Source of the DNA: Anaerolineales bacterium | GTDB taxonomy: Bacteria > Chloroflexota > Anaerolineae > Anaerolineales > Villigracilaceae | Length of the DNA stretch: 64,000 nucleotides | Reading direction: 5' to 3' | NCBI GenBank assembly: GCA_014379595.1 | Contig: JACMLM010000007.1 | Coordinates: forward strand, 20,304-84,303 | In this document: piece by piece, positions 52,278-61,561 of the stretch | Numbering within the stretch: the first letter of the stretch is position 1 | Layout of the letters: each line of letters begins with the position of its first letter | Notes under the pieces: generated by a model | What the model saw: only the letters and a program-made list of their open reading frames with translations | Databases searched by the model: none | Told to the model about the DNA's origin: nothing | Made by a program: the position numbers and the translations under genes

Positions 52278-53504
52278 CTACTTGAATGTCTCTTTTACTT
52301 TATAAATTCCATTTACCAGTAAATCCACTTCTTCTTTTGTATTGTACATATAAAAGGAAGCGCGGCTGGTAGCTGGAATTCCAAATTTTTCATGCAAGGG
52401 CTGTGCACAATGGTGGCCCGCACGAATAGCAATGCCATCCTGATCTAATATCTGAGCCACATCATGCGGATGAATGCCATCAAGTGTGAATGCTGCCACT
52501 CCACCCTTCTTATCTGCAGAAGGACCGAACAATTTCAGGCCAGGAATTTCTTCCAATCTTTCAAGTGCATATTCGGTGATCTCATGTTCATGTGCCGAAA
52601 TATTTTCCATACCGATCTTCGTCAGGTAATCTACAGCAGCGCCAAAGCCAATAGCTTCTGCGATGGCAGGCGTTCCCGCTTCAAATTTATGCGGCAATGT
52701 ATTGGCGCGGAAGGAACGCAGCTTCACTTCCTTGATCATGTCACCGCCGCCTAAAAATGGCGGCATCGCTTCGAGCAATTCGATCTTGCCATACAAAGCA
52801 CCGATCCCAGTTGGGCCGCACATTTTGTGAGCAGAGAACGCATAGAAATCTGCATCAAGAGCCTGCACATCCACTTTCAAATGTGGAACGGATTGAGCGC
52901 CATCCACCAGGACGATGGCATCCACTTCATGCGCCAACTTGATCATCTCTGCAGCGGGGTTGACCGTGCCGAGGACGTTGGACATGTGCGTAAACGAGAC
53001 CAGTTTCGGGCGGCGGGAAAGAAGCGATTTATACACTTCAAGATCAAGCACGCCGTCTTCCGTCACAGTTATAAAATCCAGTTCAATCCCGCGTTCTGCT
53101 TGAAGCATATGCCACGGGACAAGATTGCTATGATGTTCCATCTCGGTCAGAATAACGAGGTCACCCTGCTTTAAATTCGCACGCGCCCAACTATAAGCAA
53201 CGAGGTTGATCGACTCAGTTGTATTACGTGTATAAATAATCTGACGCGCCGACCCTGCATTGATAAATTTTGCAATCCTATCACGGGCGCTTTCATAGAG
53301 CGCTGTGGATTCTTCAGCCAGTGTGTGCACACCGCGATGAATATTTGCATTCGAGCGGCGATAAAAATCATCCATCGCCTGAATCACAGATAAAGGCTTT
53401 TGCGAAGTTGCGGTTGAATCTAAGTACGTTAAGCGTACACCTGAGCGGGTTTCACGCTCAAGGATCGGAAAGTCTTTGCGAATTTCAGTTACATTAAGTT
53501 TCAT
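52278..53504 (-). CDS. sufS: Cysteine desulfurase SufS
   Basis: A 408-residue PLP enzyme of the group II desulfurases. The PLP lysine is in FYAFSAHKMCGPTGIG, and the catalytic cysteine is in AGHHCAQPLHEKFG. It takes sulfur from cysteine and passes it to the neighbouring SufU-type protein or SufBCD. Full family length. An inverted repeat lies just upstream of the start. Confidence 0.94.
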   Translation of the reverse strand: MKLNVTEIRKDFPILERETRSGVRLTYLDSTATSQKPLSVIQAMDDFYRRSNANIHRGVHTLAEESTALYESARDRIAKFINAGSARQIIYTRNTTESINLVAYSWARANLKQGDLVILTEMEHHSNLVPWHMLQAERGIELDFITVTEDGVLDLEVYKSLLSRRPKLVSFTHMSNVLGTVNPAAEMIKLAHEVDAIVLVDGAQSVPHLKVDVQALDADFYAFSAHKMCGPTGIGALYGKIELLEAMPPFLGGGDMIKEVKLRSFRANTLPHKFEAGTPAIAEAIGFGAAVDYLTKIGMENISAHEHEITEYALERLEEIPGLKLFGPSADKKGGVAAFTLDGIHPHDVAQILDQDGIAIRAGHHCAQPLHEKFGIPATSRASFYMYNTKEEVDLLVNGIYKVKETFK

Positions 53505-53518
53505 GGGAAATTTATAAA

Positions 53519-53546
53519 GTAAACACGTACAGTTGTACGTGTTTAC
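53519..53546. repeat. Inverted repeat upstream of sufS
   Basis: Arms of 13 bases (GTAAACACGTACA and complement) with a 2-base loop lie between the KOW-like gene and sufS. The minus strand continues with TTTATAAA, so it might be a weak attenuator or an mRNA-processing site inside the operon. Confidence 0.55.
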
Positions 53547-53553
53547 CTACTTG

Positions 53554-54165
53554 CTAATACTCTGGAATAAAATCTTTCTTTACGATAGCTTTCTTTCCAG
53601 GCACGGCGCGGATATGCTCCGAAGTGACTGGATACCACAAGATTCTATCTGGCACCATCCAACCATCAGTTAGATAAACATTGGAACGGAATTGCACCGC
53701 CACCATTTTATTATCCACCTGCACCACAATACCTTTGATCCAGCCGCGAATACGCTCGCGGTTTTTTTCATGGTCACAAAACACTTCAACAGTATCGCCT
53801 ACTTCAAAAGCATGTTCAATACCAGGTGCTTTCATGAAAGCGAATTGGCTTACACGTGTTGAACGCTTGATCGGACGGCGGCGCTCCACCAATGGATTTA
53901 CGATCCGCTTAATGATGGGCGTAACCTTAACAGGTTTTGCAGCGAGTTTTACAGGCGCTTCGGCAATAACTACTGCCTTCTCAACTTTGGTTACTTTCTT
54001 TTCTGCCAGTTTGGTTTTTGTCATTAAGTTCCTTGTGGGTTTTGCCTTTATGCTTGCGTTTGACACTAACTTTTTTGTGACCTTCGCCTTCACCACTGCC
54101 TTTGCTTTTACTTTTGATTTAACCTTCGGCGCGGCTTTCGACTTGATCTTCGACTTCACTACCAT
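53554..54165 (-). CDS. Basic protein with KOW/SH3-like C-terminal domain, unknown function
   Basis: A 203-residue protein. The N-terminal 85 residues are extremely rich in lysine, alanine and valine (KSKIKSKAAPKVKSKVKAKA), as in histone H1-like tails, and are probably disordered. The C-terminal 90 residues form a small beta domain with FEVGDTVEVFCDHEKNRERI, GWIKGIVVQVDNKMVAVQF and WMVPDRILWYP, resembling KOW or Tudor-like folds. This suggests nucleic acid binding. It is placed inside the suf operon, between sufD and sufS, with no established role there. Confidence 0.7.
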   Translation of the reverse strand: MVVKSKIKSKAAPKVKSKVKAKAVVKAKVTKKLVSNASIKAKPTRNLMTKTKLAEKKVTKVEKAVVIAEAPVKLAAKPVKVTPIIKRIVNPLVERRRPIKRSTRVSQFAFMKAPGIEHAFEVGDTVEVFCDHEKNRERIRGWIKGIVVQVDNKMVAVQFRSNVYLTDGWMVPDRILWYPVTSEHIRAVPGKKAIVKKDFIPEY

Positions 54166-54278
54166 GATTCACATCCTATCTTGTATGTAGAGACGATCTC
54201 CGCCTCTTTCTGGCGCAGCCCCCTGTGGGTAACGAGTAACTTGTTTCTAACAAATCAACTTAATCTAAGCTGACATTT

Positions 54279-55625
54279 TTATCCTGTTCCTGTGGATAAT
54301 TTATCCTGTATGGCCTGTTGAAATCTTTCGCGCACACCTTCAAATGGAATGCGCTGCATGATCGGGTCAAAAAAACCTTCCACAACCAATTGTTCAGCTT
54401 CCTTTTGAGGAATACCGCGAGACTTGAGATAGAACAGCGGCTCTTTCTCTAATTTTCCAACGGTTGCACCATGGGTACAGCGCACATCGTCCGCGAGAAT
54501 TTCGAGGCCAGGAATTGAATCTGCTCGCGACTGATCATCGAGAATGAGATTGCGATTGGCTTGATAACCATCTGTCTTTTGTGCACCGGGAGCTACATAG
54601 ATCATTCCCTGCCACACAGAACGACTCTTGCCTTTTAATGCACCTTTGAACAACAAGTCACTGGTGGTGTGAGGCGCAAGATGATTCTGTTGTGTATCGT
54701 GATCAAGATGCTGAGTTCCGTCTGTAAAATAGAAACCAGACATACGTCCCTGAGCGCCTTCACCGGCAAGGTCAAGATCAGAGAAGTTCTTGGTCAGGCG
54801 TGAACCCACTGCGCCAAAGATCCAATCAAGGTTACCGCCGCGTTCCACCCGAGCACGCTCGTGAGAGAAATTCCATACATGGCGGCCCCATGACTGCAAT
54901 TCTACAAAACGTAATTTTGCATCTTTGCCAACATGAATTTCAACAATGCCGGCATGCATGGCATGACCAGTTTCATTTGGAGAGGCAGCTTCATGCACAT
55001 AAGTCACAGAAGCGCCATCTTCAACATAAACAATGAGATGTGAGAAATGAGCAAGATCTGTACCTGGCCCCCATAACACAGAATGAAGCGGAGTTTCCAC
55101 TTGCACATTTTTCGGCACATATAACAACACGCCATTGCCTGATAGTGCAGATGCCAATGCTGCAAACTTGCCATCTTCAGGTTTAACGATCTGCCCGATC
55201 AGTTTATTGAGAAGTTCAGGGTGCTCGCGTTCGGCGGTGCGAATATCAGTGAAGATAACGCCTTTTGAGACTAGAGCAGGGTCCAGATCCACGTGTGAAC
55301 CGCCCGGCAAGAGAGTGATTTGTCCGCCATGCTGTTCACCAGTCAATGGCTTGAGCAAATGTTCTGGCACAACTGGCAAATCTTCAAACGCACCATCTTT
55401 GGGAAGTTTGAAATCAGCGGCGGGCAATAATCTTAAGTCAGTACGGCGCCAGGCTTCATCGGTATTGATCGGCATGGCGAATTTTGTAAACGCATTCCAA
55501 GCTTTGGCGCGGACATCTTTCAGTGCGCCTGATCCTGCAGGAACAGAATCGGCTGCGAAAGAAAAATCTTTCGCAGCTGATTCACGTCGAGTTCGATTGA
55601 CAACTACTTTTGGTTTCTCTTGCAT
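54279..55625 (-). CDS. sufD: Fe-S cluster assembly protein SufD
   Basis: A 448-residue SufB/SufD-type protein with the beta-helix core. Visible stretches are GVLLYVPKNVQVETPLHSVL, HLDHDTQQNHLAPHTTSDLL and the C-terminal ADDVRCTHGATVGKLEKEPLFYLKSRG typical of SufD. It forms the SufBC2D complex that builds and transfers clusters. It lies 4 bases behind sufB in the same operon. Confidence 0.93.
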   Translation of the reverse strand: MQEKPKVVVNRTRRESAAKDFSFAADSVPAGSGALKDVRAKAWNAFTKFAMPINTDEAWRRTDLRLLPAADFKLPKDGAFEDLPVVPEHLLKPLTGEQHGGQITLLPGGSHVDLDPALVSKGVIFTDIRTAEREHPELLNKLIGQIVKPEDGKFAALASALSGNGVLLYVPKNVQVETPLHSVLWGPGTDLAHFSHLIVYVEDGASVTYVHEAASPNETGHAMHAGIVEIHVGKDAKLRFVELQSWGRHVWNFSHERARVERGGNLDWIFGAVGSRLTKNFSDLDLAGEGAQGRMSGFYFTDGTQHLDHDTQQNHLAPHTTSDLLFKGALKGKSRSVWQGMIYVAPGAQKTDGYQANRNLILDDQSRADSIPGLEILADDVRCTHGATVGKLEKEPLFYLKSRGIPQKEAEQLVVEGFFDPIMQRIPFEGVRERFQQAIQDKLSTGTG

Positions 55626-55629
55626 CTTT

Positions 55630-57066
55630 TTATCCGATCGAGCCTTCCATTTGTAATTGGATAAGGCGATTCATTTCGACAGCATATTCCATTGGCAATT
55701 CTTTGATGAGCGGCTCAATAAAACCGGAGACAACCATGGTTGTGGCTTCTTCTTCAGAAAGCCCACGAGACATGAGATAGAAGAGTTGTTCTTCGCCAAC
55801 TTTTGAGACCGAAGCCTCGTGACCAATGGTCACATCATCTTCGTCAATTTCAATGGAAGGATATGTATCTGAGCGAGATTTAGGATCAAGCAAAAGCGCA
55901 TCGCAAACAACGTTAGATTTGACGCCTTTTGCGCCTTTATACACTTTGACCAAACCGCGATAGGAAGCACGTCCACCGCCCTTACTGATGGACTTGGATG
56001 TAATCTTGCTAGTTGTATTTGGAGCAAAGTGCACCATCTTCGAACCAGCATCTTGCACCTGACCAGGACCAGCGAAAGCCATGGAAAGCATTTCTCCGCG
56101 TGCGCCAGGCTCCATCAGATAGCAGGATGGATATTTCATGGTGAGCTTCGAGCCGAGATTTGCATCCACCCACTCATGTGATGCATTTGCGAATACTTTT
56201 GCACGTTGCGTTACAAGGTTGAATACATTTGTGGACCAGTTTTGAATGGTTGAGTAACGCGAACGAGCATCTTTTTTAACGATGATCTCAATCACGCCTG
56301 AATGAAAAGAATTCGTTGTGTATTGTGGAGCGGTGCAGCCTTCCACGTAATGCACCGAAGCACCTTCATCTACAATGATGAGTGTGCGCTCGAACTGACC
56401 AACATTCGCAGTATTCAAACGGAAATAAGCTTGAAGAGGAAGATCAACCTTCACGCCTTTTGGAACATATACGAACGAACCGCCAGACCAAACTGCGCTA
56501 TTCAATGCAGCGAATTTGTTATCTTCCATCGGAATGACTGTCCCAAAATATTCTTTGAATAAATCAGGATATTGTTTGAGTCCATCCTCAATAGAAAGGA
56601 AGATCACACCTTGTTTTTCAAGATGTTCCAAAATGGAGTGATAGACCATTTCCGATTCGTATTGAGCGCCGACGCCCGCTAAAAATTTTTGTTCAGCTTC
56701 AGGAATACCCAATTTATTAAAAGTATTTTTGATATCATCAGGAACATCGTCCCAATTTTTTTCACTCTTCTCAGTAGGCTTTACATAATAAAAAATATTC
56801 TCAAAGTCTATCTCGTCGAGAGATGGTCCCCAGGTTGGCATGGGGCGCGACAGATAATGTTCTAGCGCCTTCAAGCGAAAATCGAGCATCCACTGCGGCT
56901 CTTTTTTCATGCGTGAAATATTTTCTACAACTTCACGGCTCAACCCTCTTTCAGATTTGAAAATATAATTATCGTCACGGTCATGAAAGCCATATTTGTA
57001 ATCGCCAATCTCATCAAGGATCTTGGCGTCTTCGTCAATTTTGGTTTCTTCAGTCATTGGATTCAC
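55630..57066 (-). CDS. sufB: Fe-S cluster assembly protein SufB
   Basis: A 478-residue SufB. Characteristic are the N-terminal [20 protein letters not shown], the beta-helix section [36 protein letters not shown] and the C-terminal [21 protein letters not shown]. It is the scaffold subunit of SufBC2D. It sits between sufC and sufD, with an 88-base gap behind sufC that contains a small CCGTTT/AAACGG hairpin. Confidence 0.95.
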   Translation of the reverse strand: MNPMTEETKIDEDAKILDEIGDYKYGFHDRDDNYIFKSERGLSREVVENISRMKKEPQWMLDFRLKALEHYLSRPMPTWGPSLDEIDFENIFYYVKPTEKSEKNWDDVPDDIKNTFNKLGIPEAEQKFLAGVGAQYESEMVYHSILEHLEKQGVIFLSIEDGLKQYPDLFKEYFGTVIPMEDNKFAALNSAVWSGGSFVYVPKGVKVDLPLQAYFRLNTANVGQFERTLIIVDEGASVHYVEGCTAPQYTTNSFHSGVIEIIVKKDARSRYSTIQNWSTNVFNLVTQRAKVFANASHEWVDANLGSKLTMKYPSCYLMEPGARGEMLSMAFAGPGQVQDAGSKMVHFAPNTTSKITSKSISKGGGRASYRGLVKVYKGAKGVKSNVVCDALLLDPKSRSDTYPSIEIDEDDVTIGHEASVSKVGEEQLFYLMSRGLSEEEATTMVVSGFIEPLIKELPMEYAVEMNRLIQLQMEGSIG

Positions 57067-57154
57067 CAGTTTTTTTCTTGCAGATGAAGGGCCGTTTCAA
57101 ACGGACCCGCCGCCTGCTACTGTTTAATAAAGCGAGTTTAGGCTGTAGCTGTTT

Positions 57155-57931
57155 CTAGCCTTCGGGCACTGCGTCGTGCTTCTCGCGCACCCAGTCATAG
57201 CCTTGATCTTCGAGATGCAAAGCAAGGTCAGGTCCGCCTGATTCAACGATCCGACCATCCAACATCACATGGACGAAGTGCGGTTTGATGTAATTCAACA
57301 GGCGCTGATAATGTGTGATAATGAGCACACCAAGTTCGGGTCCAGCAAGAGCGTTCACACCATCTGCAACGATGCGAAGTGCATCAATATCCAAGCCTGA
57401 ATCGGTTTCATCCAAAATGGCGATCTCTGGTTTGAGGGTTGCCATCTGCAAAATTTCAGCACGTTTCTTCTCGCCGCCAGAAAACCCATCATTGAGATAG
57501 CGCCCGGCAAAAGCATGATCCATTTTAAGCATGTCCATCTTTTCCTTGAGCAGCTTGCGGAACTCAGGAATCGGCATACCTTTATCTTCAGGGTTGGCTG
57601 CGCGCCGGCGGGAGTTGATCGCAGAGCGCAGGAAATTCGCCACGGTCACGCCGGGAATGGCAACCGGATATTGAAAAGCCAAAAAGATACCAGCACGGGA
57701 ACGTTCATCTGGTTCGAGATCCAGGACATTTTGTCCTTTGAAAATAATTTCGCCTTGAGTAACTGTGTAACTGGGGTGCCCCATCAATGTATATGCTAAA
57801 GTGGACTTTCCTGTCCCGTTCGGCCCCATCACTGCATGTATTTCACCTTGATTGATTGTTAGCGAAAGCCCCTTTAGAATTTCCTTATCTTCAATACTAA
57901 CGTGCAAATTCTTAATTACCAACTCAGACAT
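57155..57931 (-). CDS. sufC: Fe-S cluster assembly ATPase SufC
   Basis: A 258-residue ABC ATPase. Walker A is [11 protein letters not shown], the signature [18 protein letters not shown], Walker [16 protein letters not shown], and the H-loop is in [13 protein letters not shown]. It drives conformational change of the SufB-SufD core. It is the first gene of the operon and carries a consensus promoter overlapped by the putative SufR operator. Confidence 0.95.
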   Translation of the reverse strand: MSELVIKNLHVSIEDKEILKGLSLTINQGEIHAVMGPNGTGKSTLAYTLMGHPSYTVTQGEIIFKGQNVLDLEPDERSRAGIFLAFQYPVAIPGVTVANFLRSAINSRRRAANPEDKGMPIPEFRKLLKEKMDMLKMDHAFAGRYLNDGFSGGEKKRAEILQMATLKPEIAILDETDSGLDIDALRIVADGVNALAGPELGVLIITHYQRLLNYIKPHFVHVMLDGRIVESGGPDLALHLEDQGYDWVREKHDAVPEG

Positions 57932-58004
57932 TCGTTGCGCTCCTAAAATTCACCTTTGCGGTATTTTTTAAGCCATTACTGGCGTTTATAATCAATTTAA
58001 TGGC

Positions 58005-58033
58005 ATTATAGCAGGGTTAGGCCGATATGTCAA
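58005..58033 (-). promoter_or_regulatory. Consensus promoter of the suf operon
   Basis: Minus strand: TTGACA at 58033-58028, a 17-base spacer and TATAAT at 58010-58005, about 75 bases before the sufC start. Both hexamers are perfect, so the promoter should be strong unless repressed. Confidence 0.85.
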
Positions 58034-58059
58034 TATTTATGATATTTTTCTAGTATATT
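58032..58059. promoter_or_regulatory. Putative SufR operator at the suf operon
   Basis: A 28-base AT-rich element (AATATTTATGATATTTTTCT and on to TATATT) that is identical to one in front of sufR. It is an imperfect inverted repeat (AATAT outside, GA/TC inside). Two of its bases overlap the sufC -35 box. Confidence 0.7.
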
Positions 58060-58278
58060 CAGGCAAAAATCTTCTTTACCGTACAAATATCGTTTCGAGC
58101 GCACTTTGCGAAGCAATCCCCGGTTTAACAAGGAGTCTCTTCCGCTTAACCTGAGATTGCCTCGGGTAACGACATTATTAAGGGGCTGCCAAAATGTAGC
58201 GCACAGGTGCATAGTCTCTATAAAGTTAACTCGCTTTCGTAATGCCACCCGCCTGTTATTTGAAATAAACTAACTATT
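58060..58278. other. Intergenic stretch with repeat-like remnants
   Basis: At about 58100-58190 the sequence (TTTGCGAAGCAATCCCCGG, later GAGATTGCCTCGGGTAACGA) resembles a degenerate copy of dispersed repeats of the GCGAAGCAATC / GATTGCTTCG kind known from many bacterial genomes. I see no gene or RNA structure that I can support. The left arm of the hairpin at 58251 lies at the end. Confidence 0.35.
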
Positions 58279-58294
58279 ATGTCAAATAACAGGC
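58251..58294 (+). repeat. Inverted repeat at the translation start of the metallophosphoesterase gene
   Basis: Perfect 13-base arms (GCCTGTTATTTGA at 58251-58263 and complement at 58282-58294) with an 18-base loop. The right arm ends 5 bases before the preferred ATG at 58300 and covers the alternative ATG at 58279, so it may mask initiation. Confidence 0.65.
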
Positions 58295-58299
58295 AAACC

Positions 58300-61200
58300 A
58301 TGAAAACCATCTCCCATCCATCCAAGATCATATTTTGGCTCTCAATTTTTTCACTTTTGGGAGTCAGCGCCACTTCACCCACCTCTGTTAATGATATTTC
58401 TGTTACTAAAAAATCACAGCAAATACAAGCAGGAAACATTGTCTTCGCTGTGATTGGAGATTATGGTCTCGCTGGTCAAAATGAAGCGGATGTAGCAAAT
58501 CTAGTAAAAGGCTGGAATCCAGATTTTATCGTTACTGTTGGAGATAATAATTATCCACATGGCGCAGACAGCACCATTGATGCAAACATCGGCCAGTATT
58601 ATCATGATTATATTTTCCGCTATAAAGGCAAATATGGAAATGGCTCAACAACTGATAGATTTTTCCCCGCGCTTGGCAACCATGATTGGGATCAAAATAA
58701 CGGCAGACAGCAGGAACTCTACTTTACCTTACCCGGGAATGAAAGGTACTATAATTTTATTCAAGGTCCAGTCCATTTCTTTGTACTCAACAGCAATTCA
58801 ACTGAGCCAGATGGTGTCAACGTTAATTCGAAACAAGCAAAATGGCTAAAAAAAGAATTGGCTGCATCAACTTCAGAATTTAATATTGTTATTTTGCATC
58901 ATTCGCCATATTCATCAGGTGCCCATGGTTCCACCAGCTATATGCAGTGGCCTTTCAAGACCTGGGGGGCAGATGCGGTTTTATCCGGTCACGATCACAT
59001 ATATGAACGAATTCTTGTTGATGGCTTCCCATATTTTGTAAATGGAGTTGGCGGCGCTGAGTTATATCACTATCAGACAATCCTGCCAGAAAGCCAGGTG
59101 CGATTTAATCAGGATTATGGTGCAATGCGTGTGGAAGCCAGTAGCGCATCCATGAAGTTTCAATTCTTCACGCGGGCTGGCATTCTGATAGATGAACACA
59201 TAATCGGCAAAACCATACCGAGTGTTGTTTCCATGGCACGTGTCCATCCAAATCCATCCAATACGGCTATCGTGGACTTTACTGTCACACTCTCGGAACC
59301 AGTCACAGGAGTAGATGTATCTGACTTTATACTGACATCAACGACCATAAACGCATCCATCTCCGCCGTTAACGGGTCTGGCAGTACATACATTGTCTCA
59401 GCCCAAACAGGCACCGGTGACGGCACTCTGCATCTTGATCTAATTGACGATGACAGTATCGCCAGTAGTTTTGGCGCCAAACTCGGTGATACAGGTGTTG
59501 GAAATGGGAATTTTATTAATGGTGAAACTTATAATATTGATAAGGCTACGCCAAGCATAGTTTCCATTGTTCGTGCCAATTCGAATCCAACCAGCGCTGC
59601 TAATGTGGATTTCATCGCCACTTTCTCTGAACCAGTCACTGGTGTAGATACCTCTGATTTTAGCCTGGCATCCGCAGCTTCAGGCGGCGCAGTGATCAAC
59701 AGTGTCAACGGTGCAAACAATACATATACCATTTCAGTTAACACAGGCTCTGGCGACAATTCGCTCCGCCTTGATTTTATAGATAACGACAGTATTACAG
59801 ATATTGCAGGTAATATGCCAGGTGGTTTAGGCGCTGGCAACGGCAACTATGGTAACGGTGAAACTTATGACATACACAAATCTACACCGAGTGTTCTTTC
59901 CATAGTCCGCGCAAATTCCAACCTTATTAATACTTCAAATGCAGATTTTATCGTTACATTCTCTGAGCTTGTGACTGGGGTGGATGTATCTGATTTCAAC
60001 ATAATTGCATCTACTATTAGCGGAGCATTTATTAACAGCGTAAGCGGCTCAGGCAATATTTACACTGTTTCTACATATACTGGCTCTAGCGATGGTGTTT
60101 TAAGACTTGAGTTGATTGATAATGACACTATTATTAATGGGTCTGGAGTCGCACTCGGCAATATAGGTATTGGCAATGGTAATTTCACAAATAGTGAAAC
60201 ATATACAATTGACAAAACCGCGCCAATCGTCACCTCCATCATTCGAGCGAGTGCTAACCCGTCCAGCGCTCCTACTGTGGATTTCATTGTTACATTTTCT
60301 GAAGCAGTGTCCGGAGTGGATCTATCTGATTTTAGTTTGAGTACTACCAATATTAGCAATGCATCCATCAACAACATAAATAATGCTAATCCATTCTATA
60401 TCGTTACAGTCAATACTGGAGTTGGTACAGGCGCTATCCGCCTTGATCTAACAGATGACGATAGCATTACGGATCTCGCAGGCAACAAGCTAGGAGGCGC
60501 AGGTGCAAGTAATGCGAATTTCATGAATGGCGAAACTTTTAGCATTGAAAAATCCTTCCCAAGTGTGACTTCTATTATTCGTGCCAGTAATAATCCATCT
60601 AACGCACCCACTATTGATTTCATTGTCACGTTTTCTGAATCAGTCAATGGAGTTGATGCATCTGATTTTAGTTTAAGTACTAGCAACATCATCAATGCCT
60701 CTGTTCGCAGCGTGGCTAACTTTGATCCATTCTACATAGTGACTGTAAACACTGGCATTGGCGCAGGCACAATCCGCCTTGATCTATCAGATGATGACAG
60801 TATTAGTAATTTAGCAGGCAACAGGCCGGGAGGTCCAGGTGTTGGAAACGGGAACTTCGTCAACGGTGAAAGCTTTAACATTGCGAAGAATTCTGTTAAT
60901 TTCCAATCACCAACACTTCGAGAACCTAAGCGTAATTTCCTAACGAATAATCCCATGGTTAATTTTTCATGGGCAAAAGTGCGAGATGCTCAGGGCTATG
61001 AAATCACAATAGCAACAGATAGCAATTTCTCTCAGATTATTTCAAATCAGGTTGTCGCAGGACTATCTTTCACAACTGGGTTACCGCTATATGATGGAAT
61101 TTATTATTGGCGTGTTCGAGCATATGATACTAATCTTCAACCAGGGAAATTTAGCCCCAGCAACTCCTTCACAATTGACACAGCCCCGCCATCCGCACCC

Positions 61201-61464
61201 ATTTTGCTCACCCCTATTGATAATCTTACGATCAGCAGGAAACCTAAATTCAGCTGGGAAAAACTCGATGCCGCTACAAAATATCAAATTGAAATTGATA
61301 ACAATTCTGATTTCTCCAGTCCGGAATGGGCCGCGTTAAGAGAAGAAACAAAATATCAGGCGTCTTTTATCAGAAGAGGAACTTACTTCTGGCGTGTACG
61401 AGCAAGAGATATGGCTGGAAACTGGGGCAATTGGTCACCAGCATTTAGATTTACGTTCCCTTGA
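58300..61464 (+). CDS. Secreted metallophosphoesterase with repeated Ig-like and fibronectin-like domains
   Basis: About 1054 residues. After a signal segment a calcineurin-type phosphoesterase domain (about residues 45-290 of the ORF) has GDYGLAGQNEADVANLV, VGDNNYPHG, GNHDWDQ, HHSPYSSGAHG and GHDHIYER, so its metal site is intact. Then come five Ig-like repeats of about 110 residues, each starting like PSVVSMARVHPNPS and containing VTFSEPVTGVD and NGETYNIDK, and two C-terminal modules with YYWRVRAYD/FWRVRARD. It is an extracellular phosphatase or nucleotidase on a long stalk. The preferred start is the ATG at 58300. Confidence 0.85.
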   Translation: MKTISHPSKIIFWLSIFSLLGVSATSPTSVNDISVTKKSQQIQAGNIVFAVIGDYGLAGQNEADVANLVKGWNPDFIVTVGDNNYPHGADSTIDANIGQYYHDYIFRYKGKYGNGSTTDRFFPALGNHDWDQNNGRQQELYFTLPGNERYYNFIQGPVHFFVLNSNSTEPDGVNVNSKQAKWLKKELAASTSEFNIVILHHSPYSSGAHGSTSYMQWPFKTWGADAVLSGHDHIYERILVDGFPYFVNGVGGAELYHYQTILPESQVRFNQDYGAMRVEASSASMKFQFFTRAGILIDEHIIGKTIPSVVSMARVHPNPSNTAIVDFTVTLSEPVTGVDVSDFILTSTTINASISAVNGSGSTYIVSAQTGTGDGTLHLDLIDDDSIASSFGAKLGDTGVGNGNFINGETYNIDKATPSIVSIVRANSNPTSAANVDFIATFSEPVTGVDTSDFSLASAASGGAVINSVNGANNTYTISVNTGSGDNSLRLDFIDNDSITDIAGNMPGGLGAGNGNYGNGETYDIHKSTPSVLSIVRANSNLINTSNADFIVTFSELVTGVDVSDFNIIASTISGAFINSVSGSGNIYTVSTYTGSSDGVLRLELIDNDTIINGSGVALGNIGIGNGNFTNSETYTIDKTAPIVTSIIRASANPSSAPTVDFIVTFSEAVSGVDLSDFSLSTTNISNASINNINNANPFYIVTVNTGVGTGAIRLDLTDDDSITDLAGNKLGGAGASNANFMNGETFSIEKSFPSVTSIIRASNNPSNAPTIDFIVTFSESVNGVDASDFSLSTSNIINASVRSVANFDPFYIVTVNTGIGAGTIRLDLSDDDSISNLAGNRPGGPGVGNGNFVNGESFNIAKNSVNFQSPTLREPKRNFLTNNPMVNFSWAKVRDAQGYEITIATDSNFSQIISNQVVAGLSFTTGLPLYDGIYYWRVRAYDTNLQPGKFSPSNSFTIDTAPPSAPILLTPIDNLTISRKPKFSWEKLDAATKYQIEIDNNSDFSSPEWAALREETKYQASFIRRGTYFWRVRARDMAGNWGNWSPAFRFTFP

Positions 61465-61500
61465 GCCTCTATGATCAAAATATCGAGTGAAACGATATTG

Positions 61501-61528
61501 AATATTTATGATATTTTTCTAGTATATT
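61501..61528. promoter_or_regulatory. Putative SufR operator at sufR
   Basis: Second copy of the 28-base element, identical to 58032-58059. Its last two bases belong to the sufR -35 box. Its position fits autorepression. Confidence 0.7.
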
Positions 61529-61555
61529 GACAGGGTCTTTTAGGGCTGTTATACT
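61527..61555 (+). promoter_or_regulatory. Promoter of sufR, probably giving a leaderless mRNA
   Basis: TTGACA at 61527-61532, a 17-base spacer and TATACT at 61550-61555. Only 6 bases lie between the -10 box and the ATG at 61562, and there is no Shine-Dalgarno sequence. Confidence 0.8.
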
Positions 61556-61561
61556 GCGAAA

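Noticed and set aside
53681-54190. 169-residue plus-strand ORF opposite the KOW-like gene
   Set aside because: The F/T/A-rich repeat is the complement of lysine/alanine codons of the opposite gene, which is in line with the operon.
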